A stretch of 39,320 bases of DNA, from the NCBI GenBank assembly GCA_900542195.1, contig UQNA01000025.1, positions 1 to 39,320 of the forward strand, in the 5' to 3' direction. Origin of the DNA: an uncultured Sutterella sp. (lineage in GTDB: Bacteria; Pseudomonadota; Gammaproteobacteria; Burkholderiales; Burkholderiaceae_F). Shown piece by piece: positions 30,642-37,829 of this stretch; the first letter of the stretch is position 1, and each line of letters begins with the position of its first letter. Below the pieces are notes generated by a model. That model saw nothing but the letters and a program-made list of their open reading frames with translations, had not been told where the DNA came from and made no database searches. Both the position numbers and the translations under genes were made by a program.

Positions 30642-31741
30642 TATAAGTTCGCTCCCATGTCTTTATTAACTTCTTTGCTCTTTGCTCTGGCAACAGCACT
30701 TGCAGCGACGTGGACGGCAATTGCAGCGCCGATTACGCCGAGAGCAGCCAGACCGACGCGGTCGGCAGTTGCTTGAATACCAAGGCCCCAGCTTGGAGGA
30801 AGAATAGTTGGTTCGTGTGCATAGAAGGAACCTTTATCCCAGAAATCAGCTTCTGAACAAGCAAGGCATGGATGGCCCGACTGAACCGGCCAAGAAATTG
30901 CTTCGTTCCATCTAATAGCAGAACAAGAGTTGTAAGTGACCGGTCCTTTGCAGCCGACTTTGTACAAGCAGTAGCCGAGTTTGGCACCGATATCGTCAAA
31001 TTTTTCAACGAACTGACCGGCATCAAAGTGGGCTCGTCTGTAGCACTTATCGTGAATTCTCTGACCGTAGAACATCTTCGGACGCAGTTGACCGTCAACC
31101 GGCGGGAGACGATCATAGGTGAGCATGTACGTGATGACACCGGTCATGACTTCAGGAATCGGAGGACAACCCGGTACGCGGATTATCGGTTTGTCTTTGA
31201 TTACATCGGTAATAGGTACTGAGTGGGTCGGGTTTGGTTTGGCAGTATTGATGCAACCCCAAGATGCGCAAGAGCCCCAAGCAATGATGGCTTTTGCTCC
31301 CTTAGCGCAGTGAAGGAGTTTTTCAATAAATGGTTTGCCGCCCGGAATACAGAAGACACCGTCGTCTCCCAAGCATGGAGAACCTTCAACAGCAAGAATA
31401 TAGTTGCCGTCGAATTTCTTCATAACATCTTCCAAAGCTTGGTGATCTTGTTCACCTGCTGCGGCCATCAATGTGTCGTCATATGCTAAAGAAATCATAG
31501 AGAGGATGACATCTTTAACCAACGGATGGTAAGAACGAATAAAAGATTCTGTACAGCAAGTGCATTCAAGTCCGTGAAGCCAGATAACTGGAGTTCTAGG
31601 TTTTGTTTCCATAGCGTGAGCGATATCAGCTGCGCCGGAAGCACCTAATCCGAGAGAAGCAGCCGTGAGAGAGCAGAATTTCAAAAAACTCCGTCTTGAA
31701 ACTCCCTGACGCCGCATCATTTCATAGTTAGTTTCTGTCAT
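30641..31741 (-). CDS. hyaA: [NiFe]-hydrogenase small subunit, oxygen-tolerant type
   Basis: HyaA (366 aa from ATG 31741) has a twin-arginine signal (SRRSFLKF, residues 15-22) likely cut after AHA43, three FeS clusters, and a C-terminal membrane helix (about 329-350). With that cleavage site the proximal-cluster cysteines fall at mature 17, 19, 20, 115, 120 and 149, exactly the E. coli Hyd-1 positions. The supernumerary Cys19 and Cys120 that define the oxygen-tolerant 4Fe-3S cluster are both present. Distal and medial ligands are seen in HDKCYRRAHF, GYCLYKVGCKGP, and NSC...HPCLACSE. An in-frame TTG at 31780 with AGAGG nine bases upstream is an alternative start. I prefer the ATG because the N-terminus then aligns with E. 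coli HyaA. Confidence 0.97.
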   Translation of the reverse strand: MTETNYEMMRRQGVSRRSFLKFCSLTAASLGLGASGAADIAHAMETKPRTPVIWLHGLECTCCTESFIRSYHPLVKDVILSMISLAYDDTLMAAAGEQDHQALEDVMKKFDGNYILAVEGSPCLGDDGVFCIPGGKPFIEKLLHCAKGAKAIIAWGSCASWGCINTAKPNPTHSVPITDVIKDKPIIRVPGCPPIPEVMTGVITYMLTYDRLPPVDGQLRPKMFYGQRIHDKCYRRAHFDAGQFVEKFDDIGAKLGYCLYKVGCKGPVTYNSCSAIRWNEAISWPVQSGHPCLACSEADFWDKGSFYAHEPTILPPSWGLGIQATADRVGLAALGVIGAAIAVHVAASAVARAKSKEVNKDMGANL

Positions 31742-31798
31742 AGAAGCAATTCCATCAGTAAGGGTTATTGTAGGGTTCAATGCGTAGAACCTCTTGGG

Positions 31799-31826
31799 TA
31801 ACTGTAACCTTAAATGTAAACAGTTA
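31799..31826. promoter_or_regulatory. Second dyad in the hyaA leader region
   Basis: TAACTGT (31799-31805) and ACAGTTA (31820-31826) are 7-bp inverted arms 14 bases apart. Inside, TGTAAC (31803-31808) is followed seven bases later by GTAAAC, a degraded copy of the TGTAAC-N7-GTTACA site found 91 bases away. It lies 19 bases upstream of the TTG codon at 31780. Confidence 0.4.
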
Positions 31827-31893
31827 GGGGGAAGCGTGCTTAAAATGGGTTTTCCATAAAAACATAGAGATAAGTAGGATTTTATAAATTAGC

Positions 31894-31912
31894 TGTAACA
31901 CTATAGGTTACA
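31894..31912. promoter_or_regulatory. Palindromic operator candidate upstream of hyaA
   Basis: TGTAACACTATAGGTTACA is a palindrome with 6-bp arms and a 7-base spacer. On the minus strand it sits seven bases upstream of TATAAA (31886-31881), a possible -10 for hyaA, so it would cover the -20 to -38 region. It matches the site at 27557-27575 in 11 of 12 arm positions and in spacer length. The remainder of the 340-base hyaA-ccmA gap shows the palindromes listed separately and no gene. Confidence 0.6.
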
Positions 31913-32055
31913 TTTCATTTTTCTGTTCTCGAGAAAGGCCGGCGTAAAAAAACAAGACGTCAGAATCGCAGGTAGTAGGGCTTTCCCTAGCGAAGCGAAG
32001 GACTAGAAACGCCTAAGGTTAATTTAATTCCTTATTCCTAAACTAGCTCCGACTG

Positions 32056-32073
32056 AAATTTAACGTTAAATTT
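32056..32073. promoter_or_regulatory. 18-bp perfect palindrome just before ccmA
   Basis: AAATTTAACGTTAAATTT is fully self-complementary and ends eight bases before the ccmA ATG, where a Shine-Dalgarno would be expected but is not found. It may be an operator or, as RNA, a weak hairpin at the initiation site. Confidence 0.45.
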
Positions 32074-32081
32074 TTCAATTT

Positions 32082-32765
32082 ATGTCTCAAACCGTCCCCC
32101 AACTAGAGCTCAAGGATGTGAAGTGCATTCGTGGGGAAAGGCTGCTTTTTCGTAAGCTTAACTTTTCCTGTCAAGAAGGCACTCTGGTAAGAATTGCCGG
32201 TCCGAATGGAACGGGTAAGACTAGTTTGCTGCGTCTGCTGGTTGGACTTATGTCTCCTCAGGAAGGAAAGATCCTTTGGGGCGGTCAGGAAATCAAAAAA
32301 CTAAAAGAAGATTTCTGGAAAGACCTGGTTTATATCGGACACCTTAATGGGGTAAAGGATGAACTTACAGCCAGAGAAAATCTTCTTATCAATTGCGAAA
32401 TCGGGGAACATCCGATTACTTCTGAATACGCGGACGAATGCCTTAAAAAGGTTGGCTTGGAAGGTTTTGAGGACCAAATTACACGTGCTCTTTCACAAGG
32501 GCAAAGAAGGCGTGTGGCACTGGCAAGACTTTATGCTTCCTCTCATGCCAAGCTGTGGGTTTTAGATGAACCTTTCGTTGCTCTGGACGTTGCTGCAGTA
32601 GAAAATTTGTCCAATCAAATTGCTGAGCATGTTAATAGCGGCGGAATTGTCATTTTGACAACACACCAAGAAGTTCCGATTTCTGCGAATAAAAAAGAGG
32701 TCATCACTCTGAAAGGTGGCGTATGGCTCGGACGTCATGAAATGAAGAAGGTGAAAAATGTTTAG
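32082..32765 (+). CDS. ccmA: Cytochrome c biogenesis ATP-binding protein CcmA
   Basis: CcmA (227 aa) is the ATPase of the CcmABCD complex that releases holo-CcmE after haem attachment. Walker A is GPNGTGKT (40-47), the signature is LSQGQRRRVALARL, Walker B is LWVLDEP, with a switch His in TTHQ. It opens the ccm operon, divergent from hyaA. The start lacks a Shine-Dalgarno and follows an AT-rich palindrome. It overlaps ccmB by eight bases. Confidence 0.95.
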   Translation: MSQTVPQLELKDVKCIRGERLLFRKLNFSCQEGTLVRIAGPNGTGKTSLLRLLVGLMSPQEGKILWGGQEIKKLKEDFWKDLVYIGHLNGVKDELTARENLLINCEIGEHPITSEYADECLKKVGLEGFEDQITRALSQGQRRRVALARLYASSHAKLWVLDEPFVALDVAAVENLSNQIAEHVNSGGIVILTTHQEVPISANKKEVITLKGGVWLGRHEMKKVKNV

Positions 32766-33426
32766 ATTGTTTCGAGCAGTTTTGATAAGAGATCTGACTT
32801 TGGCCCTTCGACAAAAGTCAGACATTCTCAATACAGTATTTTTCTTCATTGTCGTCGTTACTTTAGTTCCGCTGGGAATCGGTCCCGATCAACAATTATT
32901 AAGATTGATTGCACCCGGAGTGGTTTGGGTTGCGGCTCTTCTTGCGGCTCTTCTTTCCCTTCCGAGACTTTTTGCTAACGATTTTGCCGATGGCACTCTT
33001 GAACAGATGCTTTTATCGGGAGAGCCGCTTACAGTTATCGTGATTGCGAAGGTTTTTGCACATTGGTTGACTACCGGCATCCCTTTGACTGTAATTTCCG
33101 TGGTTTTCGCCTTAATGTTTGACTTAAGTGCTGAGGTCACGGTAGCTCTAATTACTGCCCTGTTTATCGGAACCCCGGTTCTAAGCCTGGTGGGCTCTGT
33201 CGGTGCAGCTCTGACTCTCGGGGTCAGAGGAGGAAGTGTCCTGACTTCCTTACTCGTTCTTCCACTTTATATTCCAGTACTAATCTTTGGAGCAGGGGCT
33301 GCTGAGGCTGTTTCAGTTGGAGTATCCTCCTCCGCCTATTTTTTAATTGTTGGTGCCTTAACCCTTTTCTCTTTAGTCGTCATGCCAATTGCAACTGCTG
33401 CGGCATTGAGGATTGCAGCTGAATAG
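32758..33426 (+). CDS. ccmB: Haem exporter permease CcmB
   Basis: CcmB (222 aa) is the six-helix membrane partner of CcmA. Typical segments are the N-terminal FRAVLIRDLTLALRQKSDI, then PLGIGPDQQLLRLIAPGVVWVAALLA, DFADGTLEQMLLSGEPL, and LPLYIPVLIFGAGA. A Shine-Dalgarno-like AAGAAGG lies in the end of ccmA. It overlaps ccmA by eight bases and is 11 bases from ccmC. Confidence 0.95.
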   Translation: MFRLFRAVLIRDLTLALRQKSDILNTVFFFIVVVTLVPLGIGPDQQLLRLIAPGVVWVAALLAALLSLPRLFANDFADGTLEQMLLSGEPLTVIVIAKVFAHWLTTGIPLTVISVVFALMFDLSAEVTVALITALFIGTPVLSLVGSVGAALTLGVRGGSVLTSLLVLPLYIPVLIFGAGAAEAVSVGVSSSAYFLIVGALTLFSLVVMPIATAAALRIAAE

Positions 33427-33437
33427 GAGATTACTTT

Positions 33438-34172
33438 ATGACCTCAACTTCCATCTTTACACCTGAGGGAATGTACCGCTTTGCCGGCAAGCTTGTGGTA
33501 CCTTGCCTCGTCTCTGCCGCAATTGTTGCGCTGATAGCATTTTATCTGGGCTTTTTTGTAGCTCCGGTTGATGTTACGCAAGGCAATTCCTACCGTATTC
33601 TTTATATTCACGTTGCCAGTGCTTGGATGGCCATGCTTCTCTATGTATTGATGGCTATTTTTTGCATCCTCGGATTAGTTACTGAGAAAAAGCTTTGGCC
33701 GATGATTGCTGCTTCTTTGGCACCTACCGGCGCCTTGATGGCTTTCTTAGCTCTCTGGACAGGATCTCTCTGGGGTCGTCCAACTTGGGGGGCTTACTGG
33801 GTATGGGATGCACGCCTCACAAGTGCTTTAATTCTATTCTTCTTTTACCTTGGCTACTTGGCGCTTCAGAACGCCATCCCTGATTGGAGAAGGGCCGATA
33901 AAGCCTGTTCCGTCATCGGAATTGTCGGCGTGATTAACGTTCCGATTGTTTATTTTTCTGTTCAATGGTGGAACACTTTGCATCAAGGTGCTTCTCTCAC
34001 CTCTTCAGGTTCCTCCATTCATCCCGTCATGTTAACTGCATTGCTCGTTATGGTTGCCGCCTTCTGGCTATACACCTTCGGTGCAACATTTGCCCGCCTT
34101 CGCTCCATTATTTTGGAACGCGAAAAAGGTGAGGAGTGGGCTCAGGAACTTGCTTTGAAAGGAGAGCTGTAA
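33438..34172 (+). CDS. ccmC: Haem handling protein CcmC
   Basis: CcmC (244 aa) presents haem to CcmE at the periplasmic face. It has six membrane helices, the Trp-rich motif WGAYWVWDARLTS (about residue 117) and the two expected haem-ligand histidines, one in YIHVASAW and one in LHQGAS. GGAG lies 11 bases before ATG 33438. The stop overlaps the ccmD start (TAATG). Confidence 0.97.
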   Translation: MTSTSIFTPEGMYRFAGKLVVPCLVSAAIVALIAFYLGFFVAPVDVTQGNSYRILYIHVASAWMAMLLYVLMAIFCILGLVTEKKLWPMIAASLAPTGALMAFLALWTGSLWGRPTWGAYWVWDARLTSALILFFFYLGYLALQNAIPDWRRADKACSVIGIVGVINVPIVYFSVQWWNTLHQGASLTSSGSSIHPVMLTALLVMVAAFWLYTFGATFARLRSIILEREKGEEWAQELALKGEL

Positions 34173-34360
34173 TGGATCAGTGGGGAAGTTTTTCTGATTT
34201 TATTTCTATGGGCGGCTACGGACGATATGTATGGGGCGCCTACGGGATGGTCATTTTTTGTTTTATTTGTGAATTAGTGAGTTTAAGCAGACGCCGTCAA
34301 AGAGCGGCAAAAGAATTATTGCTTGAGGCACGCGCTCATCAGGCGGAGGAAGACCTATGA
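34172..34360 (+). CDS. ccmD: Haem exporter protein CcmD
   Basis: CcmD (62 aa) is the small single-helix protein that helps release haem-loaded CcmE. One helix (about residues 17-35, YVWGAYGMVIFCFICELV) is preceded by the conserved FISMGGYGRYVW and followed by a basic SRRRQRAAKE stretch. The start at 34172 (MDQWGSF) has GGAGAG in the end of ccmC and overlaps the ccmC stop by one base. A longer frame from 34136 lies inside ccmC and is rejected. Confidence 0.93.
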   Translation: MDQWGSFSDFISMGGYGRYVWGAYGMVIFCFICELVSLSRRRQRAAKELLLEARAHQAEEDL

Positions 34361-34800
34361 ACACCAAACAGAAACGTTTAGCTTTAATTGGAGGCGGATT
34401 GGCAATCGCAGCTGCTGCTGTCGGTTTAGTTATGAATGCTTTTCAGGACAACCTTGTCTTCTTCTTTTCGCCAAGCCAGGTTGTTGCTAAGGAAGCTCCC
34501 GAAGGAAGGGCTTTTAGAATCGGCGGATTCGTCAAAGAAGGATCTGTTCAAAGACAGTCTGACGGTTTGACGGTTAATTTTTACGTTACTGATACAGCTC
34601 ATGAAGTTCCTGTTGCTTACAAAGGCAGCTTGCCAGATCTTTTTAAAGAAGGGAAGGGTGTAGTTGCTCAAGGAAAGCTCAAGAATGGAGTCTTCGAAGC
34701 AGATCAAGTTTTAGCAAAGCATGATGAAAATTACATGCCTCCTGAAGCGGAAAAAGCCGTTAAGGAAGCGCATGAAAAAGCTCGTGCTTCAAAGTCATAA
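34357..34800 (+). CDS. ccmE: Haem chaperone CcmE
   Basis: CcmE (147 aa) covalently holds haem and carries it to CcmF. The N-terminal anchor helix (about residues 8-26) is followed by an OB-fold domain (RAFRIGGFVKEGS...FYVTD) and the haem-attachment motif VLAKHDENYMPPE, with His122 and Tyr126. It overlaps ccmD by four bases (ATGA). Confidence 0.97.
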   Translation: MNTKQKRLALIGGGLAIAAAAVGLVMNAFQDNLVFFFSPSQVVAKEAPEGRAFRIGGFVKEGSVQRQSDGLTVNFYVTDTAHEVPVAYKGSLPDLFKEGKGVVAQGKLKNGVFEADQVLAKHDENYMPPEAEKAVKEAHEKARASKS

Positions 34801-34815
34801 GTTTCGGAGATTTGG

Positions 34816-36777
34816 ATGATTCCAGAGATAGGACATTTTGCGTTAATTCTCGCCTTAATAGCGGCCCTCATACAGGGTATTTTGCCATTGGCGGGAACAG
34901 CCTTGGGAGTGAGAAGCTGGGTTAATGTGGCCAGACCTGCAGTATTTGCTAATTCTGTATTCTGCCTTATTGCTTTCGGCTGCTTAATGTGGTCGTTCTA
35001 CGTTAATGACTTTTCCGTTGTTAATGTAGCAAGTAACTCCAATACTCTTTTGCCGTGGTTCTACCGGTTATCCGCAACATGGGGTTCTCACGAAGGCTCT
35101 ATTCTGTTGTGGACGGTGCTTTTGGCAGTTTGGGGCTTGTGTGTTGCTTTATTTTCCAAGCATTTACCGCAGGAAGTAATGGCACGCGTGATCGGTGTTA
35201 TGGGCTTGATTTCTGTCGGCCTGACACTATTTATGCTTTTAACCAGCGATCCTTTTGTACGCCTGTTTCCTGCAGCCTCGGAAGGCCGTGACTTAAACCC
35301 GCTTCTTCAAGATCCGGGAATGGTTTTCCATCCTCCGCTTCTCTACATGGGCTATGTAGGAATGGTGGTACCTTTTGCGTTTGCGGTAGCGGCTCTTATC
35401 GGAGGAAGATTAGATGCTGCCTGGGCCCGCTGGACACGTCCATGGACAAGCATTGCGTGGATCTTCTTAACTCTCGGCATCGCTCTTGGCTCCTGGTGGG
35501 CCTACTATGAATTGGGCTGGGGCGGCTGGTGGTTCTGGGATCCGGTTGAAAACGCTTCCTTTATGCCTTGGCTTACCGGTACAGCTTTGCTTCATTCTTT
35601 GGCAGTTACTGAAAAACGCGGAAGCTTTAAGATCTGGACTGTTCTACTTGCCTTGATTACCTTCTCTCTTTCCTTGCTTGGAACCTTCCTGGTTCGTTCA
35701 GGTGTTTTAACTTCCGTTCATGCTTTCGCAACGGATCCTCAGAGAGGTCTCTTCATTTTGGCTCTTCTCGTCTGCGTAATCGGCGGCTCTTTACTGCTTT
35801 TTGCCTGGCGAGCACCACGCGTCGGAACAGGCGGACAGTTTGAATTGTTCTCCAGAGAAGCACTGCTGCTGGTCAACAACGTATTACTCGTTGTTGCTAT
35901 GGGTGCTGTTCTGCTCGGTACTTTGTACCCGCTGTTTATTGATGCTCTCAATGCAGGTAAGATTTCTGTCGGACCTCCGTACTTTGATTCCGTATTCGGT
36001 CCAATCATGGTTCCGGTCATTTTCTTAATGGGTGTAGGACCTCTTGTTCGATGGAAAGACGCAAGTGTTTCTGACCTAGGCAAGAGAACATTGTGGTGCC
36101 TGATTATTTCCGTGATCTTGGGTGCTTCGGTTCCTCTCTTATGGGGTTGGAGTACATGGGTGTTTATTGGTCTGTTCCTTTCTTTCTGGGTCTTGACCAC
36201 TTTCTTGGAAAGCGTCCGAGAAAATATTAGAAATATCCGAGGCAACTTCTTCCGCAAGGTCTTCTCTTTAAGCAGAGCTTATTGGGGCATGATGGTTGCT
36301 CACCTTGGAGTGGCAGTCTTCATCGTAGGCGTTTCCATGGTCATGACTTACTCCCTTGAAAGAGATGTAACTATGACTCCGGGTCATGAAGTTTCCGTCG
36401 GCGAGTACAACTTTAAATTTGACAAAGTTGAAACAGGAATTCGCGGACCTAACTTTATCGCTGATAAAGGCTTCTTTACCGTTACTAAGGGCCAGAAGAC
36501 TATTGCCGAGCTGACACCTGAGAAGAGAAAGTATTTCTCCAGTGAAATGCCGATGACTGAATCCTCTATTGATTCTTCAATTACCGGAGATCTTTACGTA
36601 TCTATGGGAGCACAAACTGCTGACGGTGCGTGGATTGTTCGTGCTTACGACAAACCATACGTAACTTGGATCTGGTGGGGCTGCATCATCATGTCCCTTG
36701 GAGCTTTGTTAGCGATGTTTGATAAACGTTATCGCATTCTTCGCCGTAAGGATGCAGATAAATATGGCGCTAGATAA
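34816..36777 (+). CDS. ccmF: Cytochrome c-type biogenesis protein CcmF
   Basis: CcmF (653 aa) is the haem lyase core of System I. About fifteen membrane helices are expected; the WWD domain WWAYYELGWGGWWFWDPVENASFMPW is clear near residue 225-250, and haem-ligand His regions are visible (TWGSHEGSILLW near 92, and HSLAVTEKRG near 260). A periplasmic segment (about 515-620) precedes the last helix. It starts 15 bases after ccmE with TTCGGAGA upstream. Confidence 0.97.
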   Translation: MIPEIGHFALILALIAALIQGILPLAGTALGVRSWVNVARPAVFANSVFCLIAFGCLMWSFYVNDFSVVNVASNSNTLLPWFYRLSATWGSHEGSILLWTVLLAVWGLCVALFSKHLPQEVMARVIGVMGLISVGLTLFMLLTSDPFVRLFPAASEGRDLNPLLQDPGMVFHPPLLYMGYVGMVVPFAFAVAALIGGRLDAAWARWTRPWTSIAWIFLTLGIALGSWWAYYELGWGGWWFWDPVENASFMPWLTGTALLHSLAVTEKRGSFKIWTVLLALITFSLSLLGTFLVRSGVLTSVHAFATDPQRGLFILALLVCVIGGSLLLFAWRAPRVGTGGQFELFSREALLLVNNVLLVVAMGAVLLGTLYPLFIDALNAGKISVGPPYFDSVFGPIMVPVIFLMGVGPLVRWKDASVSDLGKRTLWCLIISVILGASVPLLWGWSTWVFIGLFLSFWVLTTFLESVRENIRNIRGNFFRKVFSLSRAYWGMMVAHLGVAVFIVGVSMVMTYSLERDVTMTPGHEVSVGEYNFKFDKVETGIRGPNFIADKGFFTVTKGQKTIAELTPEKRKYFSSEMPMTESSIDSSITGDLYVSMGAQTADGAWIVRAYDKPYVTWIWWGCIIMSLGALLAMFDKRYRILRRKDADKYGAR

Positions 36778-36789
36778 CCGAGATAAAAG

Positions 36790-37326
36790 ATGAAATTGAA
36801 ATATATCGTTCCGCTGGTTTTATTTCTGGCGTTAGTAATTTTCTTTGTCGTAGGCCTGGGAAAGGATCCTCGTGAAGTTCCATCTCCGCTTATTGACAAA
36901 CCGGCTCCTGAATTTGCTCTTCCAAGACTTGACGACCCTTCAAAGGTTGTAAGCAAGAAGGATATGCTTGGTCAGGTTTGGTTGATGAACGTTTGGTCTT
37001 CCTGGTGCGGTTCCTGTAAGTACGAGCATCCTAACTTGGTGAAAATTGGCAAAAGCGGTCAGAAGGTCTTACCTATAGTTGGATTGAATTACAAAGATAC
37101 GGACGGGGCTGCCGTACGTACGTTAAGAACGACAGGAGACCCCTATGACTTCTCTGTTAAAGATCCGACCGGTGAAACCGGCATTGAGTTCGGAGTCTAC
37201 GGAGTCCCCGAAACGTTCGTCATCGATAAGAAGGGAGTGATTCGCTATAAGCAGATCGGACCTATTACTGATGAAGTCTGGGAAAAGACCATGTATCCGT
37301 TAATTAAAAAATTAAAGGCAGAATGA
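36790..37326 (+). CDS. ccmG: Periplasmic thiol:disulfide interchange protein CcmG (DsbE)
   Basis: CcmG (178 aa) is a membrane-anchored thioredoxin-like reductant for apocytochrome c. Residues 5-23 form the anchor; the active site is WCGSC (Cys73 and Cys76) and the cis-Pro loop is GVPETFVID. The dipeptide between the cysteines is GS, where E. coli CcmG has PT. It overlaps ccmH by four bases. Confidence 0.95.
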   Translation: MKLKYIVPLVLFLALVIFFVVGLGKDPREVPSPLIDKPAPEFALPRLDDPSKVVSKKDMLGQVWLMNVWSSWCGSCKYEHPNLVKIGKSGQKVLPIVGLNYKDTDGAAVRTLRTTGDPYDFSVKDPTGETGIEFGVYGVPETFVIDKKGVIRYKQIGPITDEVWEKTMYPLIKKLKAE

Positions 37327-37829
37327 TGAAAAAATTTCTTTTCTTACTTTGTGCTTTAATTTCTCTTAGCTGTTTTGCTCAAGCGCCGCAGTCCCCCGGA
37401 GCCGCTCCGGACGTTAAACCGACAATCCTTGATCCGGTTGCAAATAAGAGAGTCGCAGAAATTTCTAGCCAGCTTAGGTGCTTAGTTTGTCAAAATCAGT
37501 CAATCGCAGATTCCAATGCCGAGTTAGCTATTGACTTGAAGAACCAGGTAGTTAAGCAAATTGCCGCCGGCAAGACTAATGAGCAAATCATTGATTTTAT
37601 GGTTGAAAGGTACGGAGATTTCGTTCTTTACAATCCCCCCTTCAAATTAAGTACTTTGCTTTTATGGGTTGGACCGGCTTTATTCTTCGTGCTTGCCCTG
37701 GCTGCTTTGTTCTGGACATTAATTAAGAGAAAGCAGCAAAAAGCCGAACCTTTGACAGCAGAAGAAAAAGCGAGAGCTGAAGCGTTGCTGAAAGGTATAA
37801 AGAGCAACACTAAAAAAGGAGCCGTCTAA
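37323..37829 (+). CDS. ccmH: Cytochrome c maturation protein CcmH
   Basis: CcmH (168 aa) is the thiol-oxidoreductase part of the haem-ligation complex. A signal peptide (residues 1-20, cut near FAQ) is followed by the conserved LRCLVCQNQSIADSNA motif (Cys53 and Cys56), a three-helix domain (VERYGDFVLYNPPF), and a C-terminal membrane helix (about 110-130). Here the CcmH and CcmI functions are separate genes, unlike the fused E. coli CcmH. A second ATG one codon downstream is equally usable. Confidence 0.96.
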   Translation: MMKKFLFLLCALISLSCFAQAPQSPGAAPDVKPTILDPVANKRVAEISSQLRCLVCQNQSIADSNAELAIDLKNQVVKQIAAGKTNEQIIDFMVERYGDFVLYNPPFKLSTLLLWVGPALFFVLALAALFWTLIKRKQQKAEPLTAEEKARAEALLKGIKSNTKKGAV

